Source: Sipunculus nudus
Taxonomy: Eukaryota; Annelida; Sipuncula; Golfingiida; Sipunculidae
Direction: 5' to 3'
Assembly (NCBI GenBank): GCA_026874595.1
Contig: CM049307.1
Span: forward strand, 56,813,870 to 56,877,869
Length of the DNA: 64,000 bases
Both the position numbers and the translations under genes were made by a program. The first letter of the stretch is position 1. Every line of letters begins with the position of its first letter. Below the pieces are notes generated by a model that did no database searches, was not told the DNA's origin, and saw only the letters and a program-made list of their open reading frames with translations. Shown here in pieces: positions 1 through 14,089 of this stretch.

Positions 1-218
1 ATATATTTGTAAGTCTACATGTATAACCTTGGCCTTAAGTGAAATTAATTTGGCGCGTGGTAATATATATTGTAAGAGAGTGCAGCTCCATAAAGACAGG
101 AGATATATGAACCTGTTTGGCATAGGCGTCAATTTATTTTCCACAGTGGGGGGTGACTTGCAGACACACACACATGTACATTCACGAACACACACCTACA
201 ATTACACCCGTAATCCAA

Positions 219-226
<8 letters not shown>

Positions 227-287
<61 letters not shown>
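227..287. repeat. (AT)n microsatellite, copy A
   Basis: About 30 AT dinucleotides following a short CA-rich stretch. The same position in copies B (22005-22056) and C (45469-45503) also holds an AT tract, so the microsatellite predates the duplication and has changed length in each copy. Confidence 0.95.
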
Positions 288-288
<1 letters not shown>

Positions 289-2935
289 GGCTACCGTATG
301 ACACATTTCACATTTGTAAGCGACGGTTGACACATATCTAATATATATACTAAATCAAATTTCAAATATATTACAACATATACAAATATATATATATACA
401 AATATATATATATATATATATATATATTAATTAAGATATGCTGATTCCAGGATAAGTTAATTCAAAACTAGGTTTAGATGTAGTATTTCATATTTTAATT
501 GGAACAACAGTCTATAATTCTAATAATTGATATATATTTAATTTTCAATATATAAATATTATTTTTTTAATGGGGGGGGGTTCGATTATATTGACCATCT
601 ACCCTTGCCGAAAGAGTGTGTGTGTGTGTGTTTGGGGGGGGGGGTATACTTCCCTTCCCCACCCTATATGGACGCCCATGCCGTTCGGAACTTCTCATTT
701 GACTGTATGGACAGCTTGAACTTTGACCAACACACAAAAGAGAATGAGTTTCGTTTAAGCTTGTCATCAGATATGTCATGTAATGGTCTTTTAAGAAAGT
801 TAACATTTTAATCATTTTTATCAGGAAGTAAAAAGCTGACACTCGAGGGTCACAGTACGTCTTTGGAAAGAATGAACACTACAACTCAAGACCTTAAGCC
901 CAAATGTGACCTAGTGAATATAACAAATTATGACATGGTCGACACGCTTTGCTTATTTTAATTAGGTTTATTGAAAAGAATTCAGATTTTTATTGTTGTC
1001 GAAATATAAGCGTAATTTCAAATGTTTATAGAGGTCCATGAAAAAGAGACAAACGCAACCTCAGGTGAAAATGTCTTGTGTCAGAATGAAAATGATGGTT
1101 CATCATTTGATTTGTCATATTTATGGCAAGGGCGTGTGCAGGATTATATCATCGGGGGGGGGGGGGGGCTCACGACCGCGCTATGTTCTATATACACCCT
1201 ATCGGATATTATTTTTTTTTAATTAAAAAGCCACAGTTTCTTCAGATTTTGGCCTTTGCAAAGAGTTAGGTCTAATTTGCGTCAGGAACGATAGTTACTG
1301 ACGATTGGTAATTTGTATAATCGATCAAATTATTTAGATAAATTAAAAATGAATAATGTTCGAGCAGAAAGAAAATATTTCATTCAGTGTTTTTTTAGGT
1401 AAATATGTTAACGCTCTGAAGGAGACTAAGCAGGGCCTCCGAGAGAAATCTTTCAAGGCGGTACAATAGGTTTCGGGCCATCTCTTTTTTCTTCGTGGTA
1501 ATAAACATTCAGTTTTACGGATGTAATAAACACTTTAATCGATTTTAATCCAAGGCTATACTGATTGAAGAAGTATACTTAACACTGTATACCTGATGTA
1601 GACTTAAAACAAGGTAAGAGTAAGATGAAAACAAACGGCATGTACTTTCTGAAGAAAAATGTACGCTTTCAATAGCCTCCGGACCATGTAAAATTAATGC
1701 AAATAAATACTAATTTTGGTTAATGTCTTCCATGTACGGATCTCTTGTTCTAACTATAAAATTTACCATTCTGCTATACCGAAACTATTGTGCACTAATA
1801 CTCAGGAATTTCTACATTTCCATGCATACTTATGGGCCTTAAGAACTCCTGGCCCACCAAGACCCATTGGAACCGACGGGTTTAAACCTGCATAAACTAG
1901 CTTATGCTATTTTAGACAAATGAGAGATCTAAATCTGAGATTTCATCGTCAAGCCTGTTTTTGTGCATTCCGAAAGTCCTTGGTCCGAGTCCCTTCCGAT
2001 AAAAAACTTTATATATATATATACCTGAAAAAAAAACCAAGTTCTGCATTAACATGCATTTAGCTGGGCTCCTTGGGTCTTCCTGATGACAGCATTATAA
2101 ATGTTAGTTAACATAAAGGCCAAAGAGATTTTCTGATATTTTTTGTGTTCTTCACATAGGAATCTCTTGGGACTGGGCCCCTTTGGTCACTCACTCTAGA
2201 AACTCTCCATATAAGCAATTCGTTAAACACGTTACTTCATAATTTTCGAGCTTTTTTGTGCCTCATAAGAAATTCCTAGGCTAACAAAATCAAGTGAGAC
2301 TTCTACAATACTTCGTTGGACCCTTTAGGAAGTTCCTGGCCGGTACGGGTCCCTTAGTTTTGGACTCCTCAAAAACTCCATATGCATGTTTCTCAAATGA
2401 CAAACGGGATGCGCATTTTTGTCGCCCTATATCGGACCAACGCGGGGTCTCAATTAAAATTGATATAAGCTTAAATAAAATCTAAATGAGACTTCCACAT
2501 TTTCAAACATATTAGTCTACTGTAGATATAGGAAATTCCTGGTGGATCGGGCACCACTCCGTCCTACCCCCGTAACGGTGTACCTGCTAACTTCATCTTT
2601 CACAGGCCAAGCTTTAAATTAGATAAAACCGGCGGGGATTGAACACCACACACTGAGGATACGTGAAACAATCACAGAACCGGTATTCAATGTCCAGCCG
2701 CCAGGATTGTCGTGCTCCTTGACCTATGCATTAGCACCAGCTTCCAATGAGGATTTTGTTTGGTCCATCAAAGCGACTAGAGGGTGTCATCTTATACTGT
2801 TACTAAATGGAAACAGTTTGGGCCTTACATATACAAATTTGTGAGCTTATTTGGCAAAAAGATTAGGCACTCCTTGACAATTTACGAAGTTGAGTCTCCC
2901 CTTTAATTTATTTAGCATATTTTAAGCCTCGGTGT
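288..2935. other. Non-coding DNA of copy A
   Basis: Aside from a second AT-rich patch (387-427) and G runs at 572-581, 634-643 and 1155-1169, nothing recognisable. All short reading frames here are broken in the matching parts of copy B (22300-22424 and 28221-31890). Homology to B is colinear, interrupted in B by the gypsy element and by a HINE. Confidence 0.7.
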
Positions 2936-3345
2936 TAACAGGGATACGGTCTCCGTAAGGCTTGTACTTTTGGCTATTCCGTGCGGTTGACGTACGGCAA
3001 CCCTGCGATTTTCAAAGGCCGAAAATACTCCACAACGACTGTAACTGGCATTAGCGCAAGCGCTTAAGTTGATGCGGCGTTGGCGCGTCAGACAGCCACT
3101 TATGCGCTCCGGACGGGCGACGGAAAGCAGACGTACGGATGTCGTAGGGTGCCCTTGCGATTTTTAACGCCTACTTGGCTACCCGAGAGACGTGCGGGGT
3201 ACCTGCGGCTGTCGATATGGATCTTTGCTTCTTCCGTAAGGTTAGCTTGCGGAGACCGCAGGATAAACTTACTTGACAGTACGAAAGCCGTGAGAACGAG
3301 GACATCTTACCGTTGCCGCACGTCGGCCGCATAAATATTCCTGCG
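2936..3345. other. GC-rich island with imperfect internal repeats
   Basis: This stretch is much richer in GC and CpG than its surroundings. It has repeated words such as acgtacgg and ccgtaagg, and a small hairpin (AGCGCAAGCGCT near 3055). Copy B has the matching island at about 31895-32190 without roughly 100 internal bases. An 84-codon open frame spans it here but is not maintained in B, so it is not called as a gene. Confidence 0.55.
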
Positions 3346-4400
3346 GTTTCAAAGACCATACGAACTCTACGGTGTGGGTTGACCGTAGCGGGTTGTGACC
3401 GAGGCTTTCGGGGTGTGGATGGGGTGGGGCGCGCCTATTGCGTCCTAAACACGCTCTGCATTCATTCACTTCAGTCAAGATAAAATGTATTGCAGTTCTG
3501 AAACGGATATTGAACTACGACAACAAAAATAAATGTTCTACGGATTGGCCGCTCTCATTTTGCATGGATATTTTTTATCAAAAGAAGACCAGGTTCTTGA
3601 CAATGGACATAGACAACAGTTTAATAATTCAGGCATGTTAGTGTATTTTCGTGGGAAGCTTGCATAATTCAACGCACTTGGTCTCTAATGGTAAAAATAT
3701 TAAAGAAACAAAGAAAAACTCCCTTAAGCATCATATTTTCTGTTCTGAGCTCGTAGAACCATAGTTTTGTTAAATTTAATCATACTTTAAAACCAAGTTT
3801 GTCTCCTTTGTATCAGTTTACAAACATGTTTAATACAAAAAAATAATGTATAAATTAACATAACATAAGACAGATATCAGATTTGAACCTATTTTTGTGG
3901 GAATAGAACGCAAACATCCAACGAAATCTTGCAAAACAATCAAACCGGTCATAGGATTTACATAATTATCTTGGCTAGGTTTCAAGTTAGCAGCTTGTTG
4001 ACTAGGAAAGACAACCGATTATAGCGTCCACGGGCTTCCCGCCTGGCACGCCCTATGTGTCAGACTGTCCTATTATTGGTAATATTACTAAGAACTCATG
4101 ACGGATTCCAATTATGTGGAACAAACAGAGTCTAATAAGCAAGCAAGTGACCGTCTGTTGCAATTGAAGGATGTTTACGTCAAGTATTTCGTATAACTGG
4201 CTTCGATAGGCCATTAAATCAAGGGCGTGGTCCCTATATGCGTGCCATTTGCTTTGTCCGTGTAATGGTCTTTTGAATATATTTAATTTGTTAGGTGGAA
4301 TTTTTATATCATTACATATCATGATCTGGATAATTTTACTCATGCCAGGCCTAAAAATAATTGTTCTAAGGATTCTTAGGTCAAACTATGGAGCGAGGGC
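3346..4400. other. Non-coding DNA of copy A
   Basis: Colinear with copy B at 33021-33213 and 36038-36945. Position 3540-3560 is the empty site of the long TIR element of B. A 96-codon minus-strand frame at 4053-4343 is broken by several stops in B. No other feature seen. Confidence 0.65.
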
Positions 4401-7400
4401 AATTTATTTATTTTATTCATAAATTAATGGGTTGAAACAAAGTTCCTGGCAGGAAGGATACAAATGTGTTAACCACTCTTGGAATTTTGCAAAATATCTC
4501 GAGCTGTTGTTGATTTTATAAATTACCAAGTTTGACAAAGAACGTTCATAGCCTTTATCCCCTGAGGTTGGCGACAAAATCAAATAAATTGGTTGCAGGC
4601 AGAGGTTTACCCCATTACTTTGTATTATACAGAACGGTTTGTCTGAGTGATTAGATTATAATTTTTTATACTGCGTTTAAAATTTCATGTCATAATAAAA
4701 ATGCATGATGACAACTAAGGTGTGATTTTATCCCAAGAGCTCTATGGGTTATACACTGCTGCCCTGCATTATGAATTGCTAGGTGCGGTCATTAATTTGA
4801 GGCGCCCTGAACGTTCCATCCCTGTCATACAAAAAAATTGTCCGAAATTGGATCTTGGGCAAAAGAAGTTTCAACCGAGTCTGATTTACTATGTTATGAG
4901 CACTATTGTGTGCTTATGACACATTTCTTTTAAAGACAAAAGTTGTTTATACAAGATCGGTCTAGGACACGCATATTAAAAGCTTAGTGTATTTCAAAGT
5001 TCTGAAAGGTCACAATATAAACCTAGTTTTGATAAAATGAATAAGTATTGAATGAAAAAAAAATCAAATATTTACTACATATTGTTATATATTTTTTCAT
5101 CAACAAGTGTATAAAATATTTAATTGATAAGCAAAGAAAGGTGTATTCAGTTCGATCTCCCGAAACTATTTATTTTTTTTGCTAATGAGCCATGAAATGC
5201 ATTTTTGTTTCATACGTTCAAGAATGTATCGAGTATTTATTCTGCGCTTCTGCGTTCTTGGGGGAAACGTCATAAATCACGAAATGTTACCTTGAGAGTG
5301 GCAGGCGGTTCAACTACACGAATGGCCATGGCAATTAACATATCAAATAAGGGATATTTTTTTCTGGTACATCGTGATCTGTAATAATTCTGATCATTAC
5401 AGTGCAGAATGCATATATCTCTTGTACTTATCCTTATTCCTCGGGATTTGATTAAATCGATTATGAAAATGAGATTATCAGTAAAAATACAGTTTTATGT
5501 TGAATTTAATTAAAGATCCTTACCGGAGTACGCATTTGTCCTGATGAACATTACACAAGCATGCACAGTAGAAATAAATGAGAATATTGATATCACATTG
5601 GCCTTTTATGGCTCAAGTTACAATGACTGTTAAATGATACAGACTAATAATTACATGACACAATAACGTAAAATGATAACGTTAAGCTGTAAACATTCTT
5701 CAAAATCGTATGTTTTATAAAAATTGCTGTCAAATATATTAATCAAAACAGCGATTTTTTTTGTGATGACTCTTATCAATAGTTTATCGAGTCATTATAA
5801 TACATTAATTCTTGACAGAGTCACTAATAGTTGTATCGGCAATATATACGTTTCGCGCTATTTAATGTTTGTATTGCAGACGTGGAGAAATTCAAGAGAG
5901 CTCCAGAGGTAGCTTTAAATACCATAACAGTGTGAGTTATTTTAAAAAATACCTGGCCCTATATACATCCAGATGGATTCATGGAATCCAGATGTACAAT
6001 CATATAAGTATACTCTTGGACCTAACGGTACATTTCTTCAGCCTGTTGAAATATTCAAATGGCCCACGTTGTGAATAGCCGCTCACTCCCTTGCCAAAAG
6101 CGGTCAACGGGAAATGAATACTGAGAAGGGAAGACAGTGCCAAGGTACCGAGTTGATTTTATTAACTTTATTGGAAAGAACTACAGGGAACACGGTCCTT
6201 TATAGGGGCGTTTTACATGAACGGTCCCCCTCCAATGAGCGGATAATTATTTTTTGGATGAGTTGTAGAATCTTTTTTTTAAGAACAAACGATGATTCAA
6301 GAGTGTTTTTCTCTTCAAATAATTAGGAAAGACGGTTAATCAATCATCCTCCATTTGTTTGCTCTGTTGAAGCATGTGCTCAGCCACGATGGATGAATTA
6401 TATTGAATAATGCTGTATAAAAATCTTGAGCTGCTAGCGAATTTAGGTTTGACGAAGACAGTTAAGTCATACATCTTTTGCAGTTTACCACATTACATTG
6501 TATTGAATCGTTTATTTGTCTAAAGTGAACGGGATATCATTTTACGCACATGCCTATAAAAAATGATATCATTGTTAACATGTAAGCGAGGACCACAACA
6601 AAGTGATTCTCATCCCAGCATTTCTATGGATATTATGTTGCCCCGGTATATTGTAAATTACTTATAGCGGTCATTAATTTGAGTCGCCCTGAACATTCCA
6701 TCACCCTCCAAGATATATCTTTTGCTTTAGATCTTTGTGTCTGAAATTGGATCTTGGGCCAAAGAAGTTTAAACTAAGTCTGAACTACTTTGTTATTAGG
6801 ACTGTCTTATAAACATTTCCTCTATAAAAGCTGGTTGTTTCGACAAAATATTTCTAAGACACGCGTGTAAAGGATCTAATATATTTAAATGTTAAATGGT
6901 TACATTATAAACTCAGTCAGTGATGATAAAATGAATAAATAAAAAAATAAAATCCCGGCATATATCATATCATTAAAATATTTATTAACATATTTAATTG
7001 ATGAACAAAGAACAGGGTAATGTTTGGTTAATTACCCGTTCATCAATTATCAACACTCACTTTTTCAGAGCAAAAATGCTTTTGTTCCCAGTTTATGACT
7101 GAAATGTCCTTTTTTTATTAATTTTTGAGATTACTCACAACAGTACTTGATTAGTCCCAATAACAGCGTCAGGCTTTTTACCTACACGAATGGTCGTGTT
7201 AATTACTGTTGAAATAAGAGGTATTATTACTGAAACATTCTGAGCTCTTATAAGCGGCTGGTCATTATATTTCCGAACTCAGATCGTGTTATGGTTCTTG
7301 TTCCAATATCAGAATATCTCATATTCAGAATATCAGTATAATACAATGTTTTCCATATTTACAATTATAAAAAATCTCTATTGGAAGCAACTTAGTACGC

Positions 7401-10400
7401 TTAGAATGCCATTCCTGCAGGATATTTCAATAACCCCATCGATTTCTTTTTGTCACTGATATCACCAATAGTTCATCGAGTCATCAAATGTACAATTGCT
7501 CATTACGCCATTGCCTGAAAGTGGGCAATGAGAATGAATACGGAAAAGAGAAGGCAGTGCCAAGGTACAGAGTTGAATTTTTTTATTGTATTGGGACGAA
7601 ATATATAAAGCAAATGGTCCTTTTTGATCCTTTATCCGGAGTTATGATAAGGGGGCCCGGTAAAGCAATAACCCCCCCCCCCCCCCCAATCCCTACTTGT
7701 GAGCGGATGATTATTTTTTAAGATGTGTGGAAGAATCATGTTCCGCGTACGATATAGGAACTTTAACGAACACATACAAGGAGTCAAGCGCGTTTTTTTC
7801 TCTTCGAATATTTAAGAAATACGAATTGTCTTTATATATTCGATCTGATTAAGCTTATTCCCCAAACTTTAGGACTAAGTTGCATCAATTATATTGAAAG
7901 ATTATTGTAAATTATATCTCAAGCTGCTGTGATTTTATAACTTATCACGTTTGACAAAGATCTTTAAGTAGGTTAATTTCTTGGCGAATAAAATAAAGGT
8001 ATTACTCGCTGTAGTTCACCGCATTACGATATATTATATTGGATAGTATGCATCATGGTTATATGATAAATTCACTGTCAAATAAATAGGTATTTTTCTT
8101 AATCGTGGCTGATGTTGTAATCTTGTAACGCATTACTTGAAGTCTGAAGTATTATGATCTGAAAATCGTTGTGTGCTTATGAACTGTTCTTTTACAAACG
8201 CATGTTGTTTTGGGAACACGGTTCTTCCCTTGTTTCAAAGACGACCCACTGTATTCAAATGTCAAAAGATTATTTTAAAAACCCCGTCAGTGATGATTAA
8301 ATGAAAAAGTAAAAAATAAAATCTGAGCTGAACAGCTTATTATGTAATCCTTTTAGATCTAGTAATGTATTTTAGTCATCAAAATTATTTTAATATATCT
8401 ACTTGATAAACAAAGAAAAGTGTAATCAATTAGATCTTCCAGAACCATGGGAATATTTTGCTTATTAGCTATGAAAAACGAATGCGTTTCTATATTCAAT
8501 AATGTATCATTACTGAGTTTTCCGAGCTAAGAAAGTTATTTGGCTATTGCGTCATTTCGAGGGAACACTACAGCATTTGATTAGTTATTGAAACAATCCC
8601 AAGCTTTTCTCTTCCACGATTGGACGTGCAAATTAACCTTGGAATAGGGTATTTGTTTACCGAAAATACGTCAACGACTATAAGTGGCTGGTCATTATAT
8701 TGCAGAATGCAGTATGTGTTATATCCCTTGTACTAAACCTTAATCTCGGGGCAAATGTTAATATCGATTATCAAAATGAGATTATCAGTAAAATTCAGTC
8801 TTATGATAAATTGTATTTAGATAACCTCACTTTGACGGAACCTGCTGGCTTAAGTAAGCCAATGTCTTGATGAGCACGAGAAATAGGCAGCATACTCAGT
8901 TGAAATAATTTTGAATGGGAATATCACTATGGACTCTTACGGACGAAGTTGCAATGACTGCCATGTGGCGCAGAATGTTAATAAAGTGAACGGTCATGAA
9001 AATTGTATTTTTGTTTTATAACAATTCTCATCTGATAAAGCAATAATCGCAAAGATTATTTTGTCATCGATATCATCATAGTTCATCGAGTCAACATAAT
9101 TTATTTTTTGAATAAATATATCAGCAATATATTAGTATCGCACCATTTTAAGTTTGGGCTCTGTCAAAAATTGAGAGGGAGACATGGTGAAGTTCAAAGA
9201 AAGGAAGTTTCGATAATGCCTTAACAACGCCAGTTACCTGAAATATCCTGGCCTTACATACAGGAAACATGGAATCCGGATGTGGAATACCTTCATGTAA
9301 GAAAAGTCTAAGACCTTAACTGTATATTACTCCAACCTGAGGTACACCACACTGTAAGAATATTCAAATGACCCACGCTATGAATTGACAATTACGTCGT
9401 TGTCAGAAAGCGAGGAAAAAGGAATACAGAAAAGGGAAGACAATGCCAAGGTACAGTGTTGAATGTATTGATATATTGGTAATTATTGTATTTATTGGAA
9501 ACCTGTATTTGGCACTTTGTATGGGGAGTACGGTTCTCTGTCCAGATTTTTATGCAATGGGGTCCCCTCCAGTGAGCGGATAATTATAAGTAGGATGAGT
9601 TGGAGAAATATATACCGTATATGAAATCTGAGGACGACATGGGAACATTTACAATAACAGGCGAGGACTCTTCAAATATTTGAAAATGATCAATCAAACA
9701 TCTTGTAAATGACAGATCTGGTCAACCACGTTCTCAGCACTCGGCTGTATCAATTTTATTGAGGGGTTATATAAAACTTTTGACGTGCTAGTGATTTTAT
9801 AAATTACCAAGTTGACAATGTTCTTAAGGATTCCGAAAGAATAAATAGAGTTGTAAAATAGAGTCGCGGAAATTACGGCATTACGTGGTATTGCCTCGGA
9901 CGGTTTGTCTTGGTAATGAGTTAATAATATAATAATAAAAAGCGAGAGTGATGCTTGTCCGAGCAGCTCCATGCATATTACATTGCTCCTTGAATTACTT
10001 GTAGCGGTCATTAATTTGAGTGGCCTTTAATGTTCCATCAATGGCGAAGAAATAGGTTTTCCTTAAGATGTACATCGTGTCTGATATTGGATTTGGAGCA
10101 AAGAACATAAATGAGTCTGAACTATTGTGTTGTGAGAACAGATCTATGATTGTGAAATATTTTTTTTTTACAGAAAAAGTTGTTTTGGACAAAGTGTGTC
10201 TATAACACGCAATTCAAAGACCCAGTGTATTTCAACTGTGTTACATTATAAACTCAGTCAATGATGACAAAATGAATAAATAAAAACTAAATTCCGGGTT
10301 TAACAAATAATAAATAATTTTTATACATCTTCTGATATAAGTTTTTCAATAATTATTTCACATATTAAAAGATGCACAGAGAAAAATGCAATCAGTTCGA

Positions 10401-10440
10401 TCTTTCTAAACCATGGGAAGGAGTATTTCGCTAAATACTA
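4400..10440. repeat. Diverged tandem array, period about 1.4-2.0 kb (copy A part)
   Basis: Three landmarks recur in the same order. One is a tail near 4930, 6815, 8180 and 10150 (ttgttt plus acacgc plus actcagtca-like words ending in aaaatgaataa). The second is tcattaatttgagt near 4790, 6670 and 10008. The third is agtgccaaggtac near 6140, 7556 and 9443. A hairpin of the form CACGA-N4-TCGTG or a decayed version lies near 5317, 7185 and 8615. Units are heavily diverged and no shared reading frame survives, so they look like an old tandem duplication of non-coding DNA. A poly-C tract lies at about 7671-7687. Confidence 0.7.
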
Positions 10441-11334
10441 AAAATATATATTGCCAAGATTTGACCATGGCACATTATTTCCTGTAACTGCTATGGATTT
10501 AATTTTCTCAGCATGTTTTAATACGCAGTTCAACTGTTAATATCTGAAATTTGAAACTAGTTGATCAAAAACTGTACATTTTATTCAAGTTTTCAAGCAC
10601 CAGGTAAAGAATTGTTTAGATCAAGTCAGTGTCATACAGTTTGCTAGAGCTCAGCTCACCAGCGTCCCTGGCCTGCTCTCAGCTCCCCAAATTCGGCATA
10701 CAGTTAGATGTCCACCTACCTTCCATACCAAAAGTTTGGTCACTAGGACTTAATTCCTTCAAAATATTAAAAAAAACTTCAATTTTCCATTTAAAAACAA
10801 TTGTTACACTTCAAGACTGCCCAATATCAAAACCACTGATCTTACTTTGATCTTATATAAAATACATGTTCTTCTATACATTAGATATGCACATGCCAGA
10901 ACTGATGTCAGTATTGCGTAATTGTCCGAACATAATTAATACACTTTGTAAAAAATCAAGAAATATATTTACTTCCTTATCATGAGAATTGCTGAAGCTA
11001 GAGATTTTTTGTCAGGGATATAACATTATCCAATTGTATACCAAAATTAGTTCTGAATTTTTTAAATTTTATAAGTAATAAGCATAAATATAAAATCAGT
11101 GACAACAATTTTGCCCAACTTTGGCCATAGCATGTTTGTTTCCTGTAAGCACTTGATAATATTTTCATATCATGCACACATCAAGATTTTAAATTGTTAG
11201 TTTAGAAAATTGCAAGAAATTTGCCAAAAACTGTAGGTTTTATTTAAGTTTTTATGAGACCATGTCACACCCAGGTTCTACCAATCCCCTCCTTAGTCAC
11301 CTGTATGTCACCTTATTGACCTTTCAGGCAAATT

Positions 11335-11436
11335 ATGCAAGCTTGAGGCGGGGCATATACTGGTCACCGAGGCAGCATATGGCTATTCATCCAGGAGTCC
11401 ACAGTTCACCCAGGTGTCCAACCCAACTCATCTAGT
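11335..11436 (+). mobile_element. Short HINE-like fragment
   Basis: The start contains aggcggggcatatact, which is close to the 5' part of the complete HINE downstream (ggccggggcatatact). It ends in catctag followed by ta, as HINE ends do. At about 100 bp it lacks the tandem core and is best read as an internally deleted relative. Alternative: chance similarity of a degraded piece. Confidence 0.4.
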
Positions 11437-11936
11437 AATTGTTTTGACCAACAACATAACAATAAAGTATAAATAAATGATTTTTATACGTATATAATAA
11501 CAATTTTAAGAAAAATTAATAGAAAAGGAATTTAATAGTTGGTGAGTAACAGGGAATTCCCCTGTAATTAATGTATTAGGGATTATATGATGAAAATTAA
11601 TGATAGACAAAGATGCAGTTGATAATATAAATATAAATTTCCAGGTATTTTCAAAGTGTTCCATCTTGTTAATTTATATTAATTGCAAAATTAAAAAAAA
11701 AACAAAATAAAAATATGTCAGAATTTTTTAAATTTTACTCAGACAAGTACTGAAAAAAAATGTCAATATGTTTCACTAATGATATCGGGACACGTGGCTG
11801 TATCAGTTGTCACAAGACTGTGTAAATAATCAAAATTTATAATACTGGTTCCTTTATTTCAATTAATAAAATTAAACTTGCCCATCTCTTAATCTCTCTT
11901 TGTATAATTTATAGGGTGTTCTTATCCTTTTATTTT

Positions 11937-13111
11937 TATGCCCCCGCCACAAAGTGGCCGGGGCATATACTTTTACCCATGTCCGTCATTCCGTCCTTCC
12001 GTCATTCCGAAATCAAACAGTTGTACGGACTTTTTATCACAATGCCTGCAGATATTGGCCTGATTTTTGGTATGTGGGCAGATATAGACCAGTTACAGAT
12101 CGAGTTTGCGTTTCGTCCCTGTTGACCTACTTTTGACCGTTTTACGGCTCCTAAACTTAGAAATTTTCATGAAAAATAGAAATATTCATGACAGATACAC
12201 ATGTACGGACTTTTTTTCGCAATACTTGCAGATATTGGCCTAATTTTTGGTGTGTCGGCAGATATAGACCAGTTACACATGGAGTTCGCATTTCGTCTCG
12301 GTTGACCTATATTTGACCGTTTTACGGCTCCTGAACATAGAAAATTTCGTGTAAAATATATATTTTCATGACAAATACACTTGTACAGACTTTTCTTCAC
12401 AATACGTGCAGATATTGGCCTGATATTTGGTGTGTGGGCAGATAATGACCAGTTACAGAGGAAGTTAACGTTTTGTCCCAGTTGACCTATTTTTGACCGT
12501 TTGACGGTGCTCTAACATAGAAAATTTCATAAAAAGGTGCACATGTATGGACTTTTTTTCGCAGTGCCTGCAGATACGGGCCTGATTTTTGACGTGTAGG
12601 CAGATAATGACCAGTTACAGATCGAGTTCTTGTTTTGTCTCAGTTGACCTACTTGTGACCATTTGACTGCTCCTTAACATAGAAAGTTTCATGAAAAATT
12701 TTCATAACAAATGCATATGTACTGACTTTTTTTCCTCAATGCCTGCAGATACCACCCTGATTTTTTTTGTGTGGGCAGATAATGACAGTTACAGATCGAG
12801 TTTGCGTTTCATCCCGGTTGACCTATTTTTGATTGTTTTACGGCTCCTAAACATAGAAAATTTCATGAAAGACAGAAATTTTTATGGAAAATGCACATGT
12901 ATATGGACTTTTTTCACAATGCCTGCATATACTGGCATGATTTTTGGTGTGTTGCTTTATAATGACCCGTTACAGATGGAGTTTGCATTTTGCCCTTGTT
13001 GACCTACTTTTGACCATACGACACCTCCTGAACTTAAAAAATTTTCCAAATTTTACAAATGTTTCTAATTTGCCCAAGGCGGGGGCATTCGCGTCGTTCC
13101 GACACATCTAG
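11937..13111 (+). mobile_element. HINE/pearl-type non-autonomous Helitron-like element, family 1
   Basis: The element starts with ATGCCCCCGCC (11938-11948), which is immediately part of a hairpin with ggccggggcat. It ends with the inverted copy GGCGGGGGCAT (13078-13088), then a small hairpin GTCG-ttc-CGAC and a terminal CTAG (13108-13111) followed by TTT. Between the ends are about six tandem units. Subterminal inverted repeats plus a tandem core plus a 3' hairpin before CTAG is the architecture described for pearl/HINE elements in bivalves. No coding capacity; it would need a Helitron/Helentron replication protein supplied elsewhere. Confidence 0.75.
12022..13015 (+). repeat. Tandem core of HINE family 1, about six units of about 178 bp
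   Basis: Units begin at a tacggactttttt-like word near 12023, 12203, 12383, 12546, 12720 and 12902. Each contains a tgcctgcagatattggcc-like stretch, a gtgtgggcagata stretch and a gttgacctacttttgacc stretch. Spacing is close to 180 bp except one shorter unit near 162 bp. Units differ by many substitutions, so the array is not recently homogenised. Confidence 0.85.
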
Positions 13112-14089
13112 TTTACACATATAATGGTTTTATAGCTGAGATTACTTTAATTTTTTTCTGATTTATTTTTTTTAAATACAAATATTCGAATATAATTAGA
13201 ATCAGATCTTAGACTAGTTCTCATTATGATTTTTGTAATGTTAAAAATTGTCATAAGACTCTTGCTGTGTCTAATGTGTAGATTGATGTAAGAGGAGTCC
13301 AAAGTGAATATAATAGTTTTATTTTTTAAATATAAATTAAAGCCATAAAACCAGGTAATTATGATCATTATTAATTTTTTTTTAAATTTTTTATATTCTG
13401 GATTCTCAACAACTTTGTTCGGCTGTAACTGAATAAATGCCAGACATTTTGCAAAAGGGTTTTAATCCAAATATGAATATGTACTCCATAATTTCATGCA
13501 TAAAAATAGGAATACAGGTAAAAATGAAAGTTTTTGAATACAAATGCAGATACTTTCAAATGTATTCATAAATGCTTTCAGGAACATATTTTATAGTATT
13601 ATTACGATTTTTATATATTTCAATTATATTATTTAAAAAAAAATTCAGATGATGCTGTTTTTATTTTTTAATTTAAATTATATTTGACAATATTTGTTAA
13701 TAATTTTTTATAAATAGTAAAACTCGTTTATCGCTACTGTTGGGTAGGGATAACCTGTAATTATAAAATAACAGTTAACTTTTTTGAAAAAAAAAACACA
13801 ATTAACATAACTGATAAGGACTTTTTTTTTCAAATACTTCTACTGCAATGTGGATAATATAATATGGCCAAGTCAAAACCTGTGTGACAATAACACTCCA
13901 TGTGCAATTAATGTAAATGACATCAATCCTATTTCCTGTCTCCAAAGAAACAATCAAAATCTTACATAAGCTAAACACCAGCAACTCACAATACAGCTAT
14001 ATTACCACACAAAACCAGCATGTGCCTCATTTCCAAATCATATTTTTTGTTCATATATAACAGCTGAGCGCCGTGACCCATGGGTCCCT

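Larger units (their letters stand above)
10441..14089. other. Insertion in copy A relative to copy B
   Basis: Homology to B leaves near 10440 (B 40890) and resumes near 14090 (B 41960). The inserted DNA has a diverged duplication with a spacing near 650 bp (10451-10620 matching 11100-11280), a short HINE-like fragment and a complete HINE. From 13112 to 14089 I see only AT-rich DNA with homopolymer runs. The exact ends are unclear, because B also carries its own DNA (about 40900-41950) between the same flanks. Confidence 0.6.

Noticed and set aside
29-301. Open frame of 90 codons with a Tyr-Ile tail
   Set aside because: The tail is a translated (AT)n microsatellite and the first part is not maintained in copies B and C.
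4053-4343. 96-codon minus-strand frame
   Set aside because: The homologous stretch in copy B (about 36600-36900) has several stops and frameshifts in every comparable frame.
12022-13015. Regular repeats reminiscent of a CRISPR array
   Set aside because: Units are long (about 178 bp), degenerate throughout with no spacer pattern, and lie inside a eukaryotic HINE-type element.
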